A stretch of DNA of 64,000 nucleotides. It comes from Hydractinia symbiolongicarpus (taxonomy: Eukaryota > Cnidaria > Hydrozoa > Anthoathecata > Hydractiniidae). Each line of letters opens with the position of its first letter. Within the stretch, counting starts at the first letter, position 1. The stretch spans positions 18,910,001 through 18,974,000 of the forward strand of contig NC_079879.1 of assembly GCF_029227915.1 (NCBI RefSeq), read 5' to 3'. This document shows, one piece after another, positions 46,926 through 58,800 of the stretch. A program made the position numbers and the translations under genes. The notes under the pieces were generated by a model. It was not told the origin of the DNA, made no database searches, and worked only from the letters and a program-made list of their open reading frames with translations.

Positions 46926-47170
46926 GTGCTGCTAACAATGGATAACACTTCAGCAGTAGCCTGTGTAAACAAAATGGGTAGCGTAAAATCTATCCCAATG
47001 GATAAGATTACACATAGCATTTGGGAATGGGCAATAAGCAAAAATAATTGGATAGTCGCTACACATCTCCCTGGCATTCTTAACGTAGAAGCAGACAGAG
47101 AGTCGCGACAACAGGAGACAAGAACAGAATGGATGTTAAACAAATCAACATTCCGCTATGCACTGAACGG
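46926..47170 (+). pseudogene. DIRS-type retrotransposon RNase H fragment
   Basis: The frame encodes MDNTSAVACVNKMGS, a conserved HSIWEWA and THLPGILNVEADRESR, which match the RNase H part of DIRS-like retrotransposons (aspartate in MDNT, final D in EADRESR). The DIRS-like similarity fades by about 47170, although the same frame stays open to about 47297. It lies inside the hAT boundaries, so it was either inserted or captured there. Confidence 0.6.
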
Positions 47171-47539
47171 AACTTTTTCTCTTCCCAAATTTTTATTCCA
47201 ATCATCCTCTATTTTCTTCCATCTTTCAAGAGCAGAGAGGTTCTTTCAGTTCTCTGAAAAATATTCTATTTTTCTGTGTTTCCCATGTTGCTTGTGACAG
47301 CAATAAAGAGGGAGAAGAGCTTATAAAAGAGGAAGCTGTCTTAAATTTAAGTGACAAAAACTGGTCAAGTTTCCTTTGCCTTTTAGCTTTGTCCTCAGTT
47401 ACAGGGAGAATTATATTCTGCTCATATTACCCTGATATTGGAGAGGAAAAGTTTAAGGTTTGCATGAACCAAAAAATAATTCCCCGTAAGCAATTTCAAT
47501 GAAGGCTGATCTACACATAATGTTTTGCTATGAAGGCCT

Positions 47540-48531
47540 ATGTTATCTTCAAAATTTCAGTCCAACCATTTCGTGCCTCTCGTTCATTCTTCTTTAAAAC
47601 GAAAGACTGATCAATCACGTAAATTATATTTTCCTAAAAAAGTGTTTACTGACGGTAATATGTGTGTAGGTGGTAAATTACAGACAAAACTTAATTTCTT
47701 AACAAAACCTATAGTTAAAACATATGAATCACCTGCTATAACTTCCAGTATTAGCACAATTTCCAAAAATTGTTCCACTGTTGATAGCACAGAACCTGAA
47801 ATGGTTTATGTTTGTGAAAATGATGTTGATGTTGAAAATGATCTTTTCGATAAAAAGTTGCTAAATTAAAGGAAAGTGATATTCATAAACTTATTACAAA
47901 TTTATTCATTCCGGATAACACTTACAATTTCCCTGTCAGTAACATGAAATTTCAGTCTACGGTCCGTGTGCAAGAAAATAGACCTAGAGTTTGTTCTTGG
48001 CAGGTACATGGAATCAATGTATCAGCTGATACTTTATCTAGTTACTACCTGCGCAATTTAACAATTCCAATTCTAGATCACCTAAGCACTGAACTTAGTA
48101 AACGATTTGAACCTAGTTCTTTAGCAGCTTATGCTGGTCTTGCAGTAATTCCATCCAACATGATTTCTCTTCTTTACCATCACCATCACCAAAAATCTGG
48201 GAAGGATAACTTCAGAAATTTTGTTCAGTTTTACGAAGAAGACATGCCTAATTCTTTAGCTATTGAAACTGAAATGGACTTGTGGGAAGAATATTGGACT
48301 TGGTACAAATTTGATGCACCAGATAATGTTTTCTCTACACTTAAATTAATTCATTTTCCTGCCTTTGAAAATATAACTGTGGGCCTAAGAATTTTAGGCA
48401 CATTACCAGTCACGTCATGTGAATATGAAAGGTCCTTTTCTGCACTACGACGATTAAAAATTTATAACCGCAGTACTATGTCTAACGATAGACTAAATGG
48501 CTTAGCTCTTCTCCAAAGAAATAAATATTGA
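47540..48531 (+). pseudogene. Broken hAT transposase, C-terminal part
   Basis: Two frames, joined by a frameshift near 47850, give a low-complexity N-terminal piece and then a block with WQVHGINVSADTLSSYY. The block ends in the hAT dimerisation signature PVTSCEYERSFSALRRLK followed by DRLNGLALL. The central catalytic region with the first acidic residues is missing, so the protein is not functional. A run of four His codons at about 48178-48189 is chance. Confidence 0.7.
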
Positions 48532-49527
48532 TATAAATGAAGTTATAAATAAATTTTCCATTGATAACAGAAGACTAAAATTTTAAGACATGACAAGTTT
48601 TCAGATATATAACTAATGATAAAGAAATGTTAATAGATAGTACTTACCATGTTAACCCCACCCCCCCCCCCCTTCCCCCCGTTATCTTTTTTACCTCTCT
48701 GCTCTTTTTCTCTCTCTCCCCTTCGCCCTTTTTCTTTTCATCTGATTGTTAATTTTTTTAGATGTGATTGATAAGATTTAGGCTATTTTCATAAATTCTG
48801 TATACATCCATGATAGTAGTATAAATAATATTCAGTTAATAAGGTTACCAAAAAGCTAGCTGCGATGATAATACTTGCCTAAAGACGGTTATACTTTAAG
48901 TTAACGTAACAAAACAGCTAGCTGCAATGGTAATACTTGTCTTAAGTCAGCCTGGTGGGTGCGAGTATTCCCCTAACACAATGATAATAGTAAGTAGGAA
49001 AGGGAAGTAGGTAAGTAAGTTGGTATATAAGGGAGTATGTTTTTTTATGCTTCATGTTGACCTGGTGTACTGAAACTTAGTTTAAAATTTTCAGTTTTGA
49101 TTGTTGTTCATTCATTCATTCATTGGTTGGTTTTGACAATTGATCAATTTTACTCATTTCATGACAGATTCATTTTGTTCATGGTTGGTTATATTACCTG
49201 TTGTGCAAGCTGGAAGAAAGAAGAAAGAAGATTTTGAATGAAGAAAGAAGATTTTGACTGGATTATTAATTCAATCCTCTAATCTTTAAAAAATTTTATT
49301 TTTGGATTTCATTTATCTGGATGTGAATCTGGAAGAAAGAAGAAGTTTTGCTGGCTATCTAATTTTAGCCTTAATTTTTCTGAAAACATTATTTGGCTTT
49401 TATTTATGAATTTTATGGTTGTTTTTTTTCCAATAACATATTAGAAATAGACATGTGAAGGTTCTGTCTGCTTCATTTTTGAGTGCCGAAATAAATAAAT
49501 AAGCCCAAGACCCCCAGCTGTTTTATC

Positions 49528-49560
49528 ACGCGCAATTTTTGCTACGCAAAAATTGCGCGT
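49528..49560. repeat. Perfect 15-bp-arm hairpin near the hAT right end
   Basis: ACGCGCAATTTTTGC and its inverse flank the triplet TAC. Subterminal hairpins of this sort are common in hAT elements. Confidence 0.8.
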
Positions 49561-50035
49561 TGGCTTCACTTCGCTTCGCAAATCCGCCTAAGGAGGAAAA
49601 AATCCTGTATCCGCCCCTGATCAAATTGAAAAAAAATCTCTTGATAATTTGTGACGACTTTTATGAAAGAGTTGTTTAGTGTGTATTTTTAGTATAAAAG
49701 TAATATGAGAAAAATCCTTCAGTTTGCTTACTTTCAATGACATGAAAAAGCTTTTTTCTGATAAAAAGAAAACAAAAAATGTCGTAGAATACAAAAGAAT
49801 AAAATCTTCAAACCTGCTCATAGAAATAGAAACTGAAATAACGTCAAAATGGGTTAACCCTAAGGAAAAATTAATTTCCATCTGGATATTTTTGATTTTA
49901 AATATACTTTAATTTCACTAAATGGCTTTACCTTTAAACTTCTCTTTGGAAAATAAGGGGAGTGATTATTAACTAGGGGAGTCATTATTTACTAGTTTAT
50001 TTTGACCCCGGGAGTTATCTTTCACAGGGAGTTAA

Positions 50036-50235
50036 GATAATCTGCTACATCGGAATTAAAAATCGGAGATTTCACAATATCATGTGAAAAACAGACACGA
50101 AGTTCCTGCGAGTTATACCTAATAAAAATCTTACCTGGCGGAAACACATTGAAACTGTAAGTATAAAACTTTTAAAATCTATTGGTGTTCTTTAGAAAGC
50201 TCGACATCTCTTATAAACACTGTCGAACTGGTTAT
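50036..50235 (+). mobile_element. Continuation of the split LINE
   Basis: Frames here resume the reverse transcriptase C-terminus: a FTISCEKQ-like segment, a changed form of the usual LGVILDENLTWRKH block, then KLLKSIGVL. Together with 43845-45254 this shows the LINE was interrupted by the TTAA element. Confidence 0.65.
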
Positions 50236-52504
50236 TTAAACCCGTGGAAGAATCCTCCTAAAATTATTGTGCTTCTTATTAATAATTTAGTTAAGAATGA
50301 TAAAATAACATTTTAAACGAAATCCCGTGTAAAATTCAAACACATTTAAATTTAATGTATGCTTCTTATCACAAAATTTGTTGTCTATTTCATTAAAAAA
50401 TGCTAAAAAATTAATTAAAACGAAATGAACAACAATAATATCAGCGTTAATTGTTAGTGACTTTACCCGTACAACAATTTATAACAAAGCACGGTAAATT
50501 TGAATTAGCATGCAATAAAATTCCCAACTAATAAAATCACTTTCTTTTATCACATGATTTTTTCTAGCCAATTAAAATCGTAAACAAAACGTTTACAAAA
50601 TACAGAACATTTTTATAGGGGATGTATTATAGACGCTTTTAAAATGTACTTTGTCTGTTATAGACAGACACATTCATACATAGACAATAAATTACGCAAA
50701 TATAGTTTGGGGCAGCACTAATTAATCTAAACTTGAATCGATATATAAACGTCAAAACACGCTGTAAGAACAATTCTTTTCCAAGGCAAATTTACGCATA
50801 GCAAACCACTACTACTGCAGTTTATAAAAGCTTTAAATATTTTCCAGATAAATATTTTTCAGAACGTATGCTTTATGTATAAAATGAAAAACAAATCTAT
50901 ACCCCCCATAATTTCTAACATGTTTTAAGCAAGAGAAAGTAAATATTCAACCAGGTGATTTGGTCAGCACTATCCACCATACAGAAAAACTAAGACCAGT
51001 CAGTTTCAACTTCATATCGTGGTCCATAATCTGGAATAGCATACACAAAATTGATAGATGAGAGAAATCCTTTAAATGTTTTCAAAATAAAGTCAAAACA
51101 TTTATATTACACAGATTGAACAACGAAGTTTTGTACTTTTAGATCTTTTTTTATCTTTGCAGGCATTCATTATATAATATTTAGCTTTTTTACGTAGGTT
51201 ATTTTAGTTCTCTTTTTCATGCATATTTTTGTATGTATGCAAGCCTCTTCGTATCAAGAGCATGATACGTTATTTCAACAGGTTCTTAATGATAAGACTA
51301 GTTTGTCTTCTGGGAGTTTCCTGATTTACAAGGGTGTTTAATTAGATATCATTATTACATATTTTTGATTTCCGCCAGCGATGGCGGAGTCTTTAAAATC
51401 GCCTGAGGAGATAGAGAGATAGATAGATAGAGACATCGCAGCTAGGCTGGACACCCGAAACTTATCCAGGCTAAAGCCTAAATTCCCGTTTTGACTGATT
51501 TTTTCTAAGAACGAGGCTAGAATGAGTTTAAAGCCAATGAAATCCTAACAGTGCAACAAGAACTATACCTTATTTAAGGTTTTATGCTATCGAAAGTTAA
51601 AGCTTGTGCAGTGTAGCATAATGAAGATCCTCCTAAATTTCTACATAATGCGCCATCTTTGATGTATCGTTTTCCTTCAATAATTACGTCATTCCCTTCT
51701 TTACAATTTCGCACGCACGTAGGCTAAAGCTATATTCTGCAGAACTAATTAATTACTAACTGAATACCTGTGGGAGAATCCACTGAATCTCTCATTAAAC
51801 CGATGTAAGGGATACCAAACAAAAACATACAACACAGTAATATGAATTTTTAAAAGTCACAATTTGTATTATTCTAGTTTATAACCACTGGAACAAAACG
51901 TCCAAAAAAATAAACAGGTGCAACATAAAAAAATAACAATAAAAGAGAAAAAAACCCTGGGATTGAAGTTGCTCACAATCTGCGTTATATTTGTACCCGC
52001 TGAAACAGAACGCTTAAAAATATAAGCATGTCCAGCAACAAATAAAAATGCAAAAAGTTTAACAAAATTGAAGGTGGCTAACAAATCTGTTAAAACTATA
52101 TACTTGCTTTGCCATACCCGAAATATAAAAGGGAAAATGGTATACCAGACATTAGAAAAAATCGATAAGTCACACAAATAAGGTTATTGCAAAGTTTCCA
52201 CAACGTACAGATTCTAATGCATCATACCAAATTAGCTATTTAGTCTATTGCATATAGCAACCTTCCCAATGCGCAAACGTGCAGTGCATGATAACAATGC
52301 AGTGTTTTCGAATTGAAGAATCGAATATTATTTTAAACGGTAACGTAACAGATGTAAACATTGATTTAACTTTGTTTACATTAAGGTTTATTATAACGAC
52401 ATCAACCACTTCGTAGCGTTAAAAACAGTAACAACGAAAATATACTTTTCTCAAAGTGTATATCTTCATTTTCCTTTGATGTTGCCGAAAAAAAATCTTT
52501 GATG
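50236..52504. other. Intergenic stretch with dispersed repeats only
   Basis: No gene recognised. There is an AGAT-type simple repeat near 51410-51432 and, at 51583-51665, a copy of a dispersed repeat that recurs inverted at 62773-62851. Confidence 0.4.
51583..51665 (-). repeat. Dispersed repeat, copy 1
   Basis: The reverse complement shares AAAGATGGCGCATTATGT, CATTATGCTACACTGCAC and a following GTTTTAACTTT-like part with 62773-62851. The family is unidentified. Confidence 0.65.
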
Positions 52505-52894
52505 TTGCCAAAAAAATATGTCTTCTTTGTCGTGAAAAGCCGCGAGTTTTGTGTGGTTTGTTAAATGAAGTTCTACCACAAAGTAACGGAAATTGTGTTT
52601 GCAAAAAAGATGGCTGTCCTTTTTAAGCATTTGTCTTCCCTTGCCTTCAAAATAAATCTTTAAAAAAGCATTTAAAAAGGGGCATGGTATATAAATGAAG
52701 TATAGAAAGGTTTCTGTAAGGTTTGTTTATGTTTTTTGAAGTTTTGATGATATTATTGATGCGAGACATGTTTGTTAGCTAGCATCAACCACACCAACAA
52801 CAACTAGCTAGGTAGCTAGGAATTTATAAATATGTAGCCATGTTCTTTATACCTAGCTAAGTCTCCAGTTTATATTTAAGTGACCAGCTATTAG

Positions 52895-53027
52895 CTAGTC
52901 GTTAGCCCGTGGAAAATCCTTTTTATACCGCATTGCGTGCTTCTAGCTACTTTCGCAGCTAAGCCACCATTTTGCGTGACAGACAGACAGGCAGACAGAC
53001 AGACGTATACGGGTATTATAATATAGA
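52895..53027 (-). mobile_element. Short Helitron-like element inside the long-TIR element
   Basis: Same family as 9514-9651: CTAG at 52895, CCCGTGGA, the ACCGCATTGCGTGCTTCT block and TATTATAATATAGA at the other end. The 3' hairpin has lost one arm, and the flanking bases are not the expected A and T, so this copy is degraded. Confidence 0.6.
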
Positions 53028-53029
53028 GA

Positions 53030-53230
53030 CTGTCATACTTTGTAGTATTCAGTAATACGCTGTAATACTTTGTAGTATTCAGTAATACACTGTAGTACTT
53101 ATTAATATACGGTAATACTTTGTAGTATTTGGTAATACAGTGTAATACCTTTTATGATATAGTAATACACTTTAGTACTTAGTAATATACGGTAATACAC
53201 TGTAATACCTTGCAATATTCAGTAATAGTC
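53030..53230. repeat. TAATAC/TAGTACT minisatellite
   Basis: About 190 bp of degenerate units built from GTAATACACTGTAATACTTT and TAGTATTCAGTAATAC. It directly abuts the Helitron end, where such expansions are common. Confidence 0.7.
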
Positions 53231-54803
53231 GATTAGGCCCAGGGAAAATCCACTTAGGCACAAAAACAATTGAAAAGTTCTGTCATTTGAATTTTGATGA
53301 CATCAGCAAATATTTCAGTATATTGAATATGCCTTTTACTAAAAAAAATAATCTGAAAATGCATAAAAAGAAAGTATATAAGTCATAATTTAACAAAAAA
53401 GTTCTTAAAATCTAACACAAAATATCAAATGTCAAATCGCATGAAATCCTCCCAACAAAACTTCAGACAAAATATGAAAAACAACGGCGTGCAAGGTGTA
53501 AAATCTAGTTAGTAGAAAGTTACAACATTGACAGTCACAACCCAGACAGTTACGACAACAATAATAATAATGTCAGAAATAACACATATCTGAAATATGT
53601 GTACATCTTATTATGTGATTATGTTGAAAACCTTCAATATTTTAATCTGAAGTGTCGAAAAGAAAGGCTTGCAACAGTAAGCACAGATCTATGAAAAAAG
53701 TTCTTTAAGCATTTTAAACATTGTCTTTTCCCTAAATGCTTATACAACAATACAACCTGAACAATATCAAAAAGCCAAACTTAAACAAACACAAAACACC
53801 TAAAAACAAAAAGTTAAACTTTGAAAAATCATTTATTCGGTTGCATACCATCCTCTCCCGTAAAAATATGCACAAAATGTAAAAATTAACCGGTTAACAA
53901 AACAATTTTTTGTCTAATGATCCGTACTGACTTTACCAAACATTTTAACCTGAAATGTCGAAAAAGCAATGAGCAAGGAGTAAATTTCAAATCAACAAAA
54001 ATCATTATTTTGAAAACATTGTATATATATATATGGTCCTTCCTCACAAAAGTTTACAATAAATGTAGAACACAAAGGTTTATGAGGAGAAAATCAAAAT
54101 ATGAACAAAAATCAGTTCAATTGGCATGTTCTATATTGTCTTCAGCCATAAAATCTTCCACAAAATTGATATGAAACCCATCAAATTCAACTCAGAAAAA
54201 GCAGTCATTTAAGTGCATACAAAAATACAACTTGTAGAATATCAAATTATTATTTTTAGTATATATAATTGCATATGGTCCTCCCTCACAACAGTTAAAT
54301 TTTTGCACTAAATTTGCAACACAAAATACAAATTCTAAATAATTCCTATGGTTTTCCTCATAAGTTTAATCAAAATATAAAAGATGAGAGGTGAACGACA
54401 AAATCAAAGCAGCTAATAACTGGTCACTTAAATATAAACTGGAGACTTAGCTAGGTATAAAGAACATGGCTACATATTTATAAATTCCTAGCTACCTAGC
54501 TAGTCGTTGTTGGTGTGGTTGATGCTAGCTAACAAACATGTCTCGCATCAATAATATCATCAAAACTTTAAAAAACATAAACAAACCTTACAGAAACCTT
54601 TCTATACTTCATTTATATACCATGCCCCTTTTTAAATGCTTTTGTAAAGATTTATTTTGAAGGCAAGAGAAGACATATGCTTAAAAAGGACAGCCATCTT
54701 TTTTGCAAACACAATTTCTGTTACTTTGTGCTAGAACTTCATTTAACAAACCACACAAAACTCGCGGCTTTTCACGACAAAGAAGACATATTTTTTTCGG
54801 CAA

Positions 54804-54978
54804 GATTCATAAATTTTGATTTAAAGAGGAATTGTTGAGGCTGAATATTTTTGGTGAAAATGTATTATACTGCTATAAAATCGAGACAAGTGTGTTATAA
54901 AAGAAAAAATATGAACACATAGTCTAAACATAACCTTTCGTAACTGCTTATGTAAAAAAAAATTGCTGCCACCTTAAA
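54804..54978 (+). repeat. Dispersed repeat R1, copy 1
   Basis: Shares AAAGAGGAATTGTTGAGG, GAATATTTTTGGTGAAA, ACAAGTGTGTTATAA and AACCTTTCGTAACT with the reverse complement of 62489-62673, ending in TGCTGCCACCTTAA. Confidence 0.7.
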
Positions 54979-55544
54979 AGATATTTTCCAAGTTGCTTTT
55001 CAGAGAAAATAGATAAATTTTCAGCCTTGCCGTTGTTCTTATTTTGTTTTTATTGTTCATCAATCTTCAGGTTTATTACTTTTCTTTTAAAATTGTTCTT
55101 ATAGAGAAATGAAGTTTATGTAAGTTTAGTTAGCTATGATTTACAGTTACAATAATATTAAAAAATTGAACTTCAAAATTTTAGAACATTCAATGATTTT
55201 GTTCCCCTGTGTTACTTAGTCCTCTTTAAAGTTCAATACTTTTTTAGATTATTGCTAATGGTTAATCTTGTAACAATCAAATTTAATTTACGAAAAACAA
55301 AAAATATCTATCTAAAATTGAACTTTTATGCACTTTTCAACGTTACAAACCATCTTCGGCCCAGTCTTTTTTTACAGAGTTAGGGGTAGAAATTTGTAGT
55401 TTTTTTTTGAAGTGATAAAGTTCGTATTTATGCCACTTTGGAGTCATATGAAACAGTAAGACTGCTTGAATTCGTTTTCTTATGGTAGTAGTAACAATGT
55501 ATCAAAAAATAATTTTTGTGTGTAGTTTCCCTTTAAGACAATTT

Positions 55545-55800
55545 CTACAATCTCAAGATAATTTTACGATTATAAGATCGTTTTACCATTTGAAGAAATT
55601 CTACGATCTTTGGATAATTTTTCGATCTGCAAATAATTTTAACGATATTAAGATAATTTTTCAAACCGCAGATATTTTCTGCGATCTTATATTTCTATCA
55701 GATCGCATGTTAAGATCGTAAAAATTAAATGCAGATCGTAGAGTTACCTTAAGATCAAAAATTATCTAAAGATGGTAGATTTATGAATTATCTCAAGATA
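55545..55800. repeat. Inverted array of AAGATAATTTTACGATCT-like units
   Basis: The left half repeats variants of AAGATAATTTTACGAT and the right half repeats its inverse (AGATCGTAAAAATTA). Both ends carry TCTCAAGATAAT. It is a degenerate array with hairpin potential and no coding content. Confidence 0.55.
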
Positions 55801-58800
55801 ATAAATAAAAAAATAAATATAAGTATAACATGTCCCTAATGGACTTCTGTAAATTTCAGTGTGGCTTTTGCTATTGAAGTAAATAAGAAATCATGACGTA
55901 AATACTGTGTACACGTCATTTATGCCACTTCACTACCGCCTAAAGTTAGAGAAAATTAACAAATTTAGCCAGGAATAGATATTTCATATTCAAGTACTGT
56001 GATATACACTATAGTCTTCTAAGTTTTGAAAATACTTACTTGTAGCTGCGTGCAGTTGTGAGCTGAAAATTCAACGAAGTGAGAGTTTTTGAAAATTATA
56101 GTTGAAGTTTCAGAAAAACTACAACCTTATTGATTATAACAAAGTCAGCCTCTCAGATTTAACGATGCGGATTTGAACCGTACCCTGGATTTTGTTTTAT
56201 TCATGCAGGCCACCAACTTGGTTTTGTTTTGGCAACATCAACTAAACATGGATATAACCACTATGTGTTTTACAACAAAATTTTAATGATTAAAATTATT
56301 GCTGACGTTTTCAACAAAATTTAATAAGCGATAAGGCATGTTTTGTTTAGGACCTCATACGCTGTAGGATATTTCACCAAATATACAATGGTTGTAAATG
56401 CAAATTAAAAAAGGACTGCTATTATTTTAAAGCATTCAGAGATCCGGATGGATTCCGGATGTTTTTAGACAAAGGATTGATTCTGATTTAGAAAGTGAAA
56501 AGTCAATTGCAAGTAAAAAAGGATACGAGTATGAATCAAGACACGTATACTTTTGCTCAGTTGGAATCTCCGCTTTTGTAGTGTAATTTAATAAAGATTT
56601 TATGCCGTAATTTTGCAGATAATAAAAATCAGTTTCCATTGAAATTCATAACTTTTGTGCAACATCTTGTGTGGTATTGCTGTGCAACATGTGTTTTTAA
56701 TAAAGTCGAAACGGAGACTATTTTTTATGCTAATCTGAGGAAAATAAATTATGGAAGCCAGTTGAAATCATAAGTTGACATAGTTCCGCATACTTCTTTA
56801 AAAAACAGATTAAACAACAATTTGGAAAATTATCTCACGTTGAGGCTTAAACAAGATTAAATATTTTATAACAAGAACTTTTGGTCTTTATCAGAACACA
56901 CGCACGACTTTGTTCAGAGTGTACTTAGCTCTATAATAATAGCTGCCTTCCTGGTTGTGACGGTGGTAAATCACGGACTAAATCTTGAAATCTTGAAATA
57001 ACTAGCAGAGTGTAATGAGCGAATTCTTGTGGATTTTCATGGATCAAAGAATATTCATAGTACTCGCTATCTGTCTGTTTGTCTCTATATCACCCTGTTG
57101 TACAATAGGCGATCTCTCCTGGGATTTTTCATGGGCTAGTTGATTATGAGTAAAAATAATCGTTTTAATTTTGATGGACTAGAGGTATTATTTTATGTGC
57201 CAATTTTTTATTGTAGTTAATTATTATTTAGTAAAAGTGCCAAAATTAAACTGGCACATCAAACGATAATGGCTATACTACCTCTTTCGATTTGCATTGG
57301 TACAAATCTTTTCCTTTTTAGACAAAAATATGCGCAAACAGAGTAAGCGAGACGCGAGACCAACACGACAGTGTTATCACTGTTTCATGTTTTTGCGTTA
57401 AAAACCATTTTACTCAAGTTTAGCCTGGGAAAGATACGCACACAGCCGGAGTAGGGCTGGGTCACGGGGTCAGATAGGACTTTAAATGTCGTTACGTTAC
57501 AGCAATCGGTTAAAAAATCTGTCGAAGAAAAGAAGAAGAAGAAGAAAAAGACCGCCCGTTTTAATAAGATCTCGGATGTTATCCGAAATCTTAATTATAA
57601 AGGTGACCTGTTGTCTTTTTTGTATATCGGACGGCGGAGACGAACACTTTTCGTCAAAACTATCAATTCACGCAGCGCCGATGAGAGACAAAAAGCCCTG
57701 GGAACGAGGTTGGTGCCAGCCCTTACTATATCGGATTATCTTATGTGATATTCTTGTTGTTCTTTCGCCTAATTAAATTAATTTGCTTAATTAAATGTTT
57801 TGATTTCAAAAAAACACTGAAACTTCCTTTCAAAACGAATTGTGACATGTTGCTTTTCCCTTTTGTCACGAACGCGGTTATGGGGCTGTATCCAATACAC
57901 TCAATACATTTTGGACTTGTCAATGCTTATAGTTAACTTAAAAATCGAAACTCTTGAAATGTGCTAATTATTGCTGATGTCAACGTGGCCATTCTGTGGC
58001 CACAAATTTCGTTGCATTTATGGATTATTTAGCCGTGTTGGCGTACAAACGAATGCGACTACGAAGCTTCAAACGCTCTATGCCTAGCCTACGTGCATAC
58101 ATGCGTGCCAATGTACCGACTTTACAGCCTGCCGCCTACAACGCATTGGCCGTTTGACGGTTTTGTGTTTATATTTGAAAAATGATGAAAAACTGCCTTT
58201 GTCCCAATATTTTTGACCTGGATTGTAGATGCGAATCCAATCATATTAAATGTTCATTTTACTAACTACAAAATTCTTCACAATTTTCCCGAAACACGAA
58301 AGCTGTTTTTTTTTTTTACTGTTTGTGCAGCGTCGATAAAAAGTTTATGGTAAAAGGGCTTTCCATTTAGCTGGTTTTAGCTGGTTCTAATGTTTTATAG
58401 TGATATGGTTTTAAACTGGAAAACGCTTGAAGCATTTGTCGAGCTATAAGATATTTTTGATATCAACAATTCCAAGTGGCCCTTTAATAGTTTTAACCAA
58501 TATTTCCCTATTATATTACGGGGACTACACGGCACAGGGCCGCGAAAAGTAAAAAAAATCCAGAGTACAAGTCAAACAGGAGAGCGTCAGTTGGGCCCTT
58601 TGTGAATTTAAATTTACAATCTTAATTCACGTCGCCGATTGGCTGAAATTCTAATTGTCGGCGTGAACAAAAAAATATAGATAAATTGTCGGTGAGGCAC
58701 GTTTAACCGACAAAAGGAAAGCAAAACGAAAGTTTTTTAATCAACCTAGACCCCAACGTTAGTTAACTTTATTTGTTTAAGTTGTCGAGAATTAAGTAAT

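Larger units (their letters stand above)
45773..49619 (+). mobile_element. hAT-type transposon with 5-bp target duplication
   Basis: The ends are CAGGGGCGGAT at 45773 and its inverse at 49619, flanked on both sides by ATCAA (45768-45772 and 49620-49624). The terminal sequence and the C-terminal hAT dimerisation domain encoded inside agree. A 5-bp duplication rather than 8 suggests a hAT5-like group. The transposase is broken, so this copy is not autonomous. Confidence 0.75.
45259..50031. mobile_element. Non-autonomous TTAA element carrying nested insertions, 4.8 kb
   Basis: TTAA at 45255-45258 and 50032-50035 flanks ends reading CTCCC inward. Each end carries several copies of an AACTCCCC-type motif separated by CTAGTAAATAATA-like sequence, in inverted orientation. 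The insertion cleanly splits a LINE. Its bulk is the hAT element at 45773-49619. Confidence 0.6.
52505..54803. mobile_element. Element with ~392-bp terminal inverted repeats
   Basis: Arm 52505-52896 and arm 54411-54803 are inverted copies, roughly 95% identical by eye. They share, for example, GACATGTTTGTTAGCTAGC and CCAGTTTATATTTAAGTGACC. The 1.5-kb interior holds a short Helitron, a TACTG-type minisatellite and A-rich sequence, but no transposase. Long terminal repeats with no gene suggest a non-autonomous foldback or MULE-like element. I found no target duplication. Confidence 0.65.

Noticed and set aside
57486-57776. Plus-strand ORF of 96 codons with an Arg/Lys-rich start
   Set aside because: It runs through a dispersed CCCTGGGAACGAGGTTGG repeat and shows no domain.
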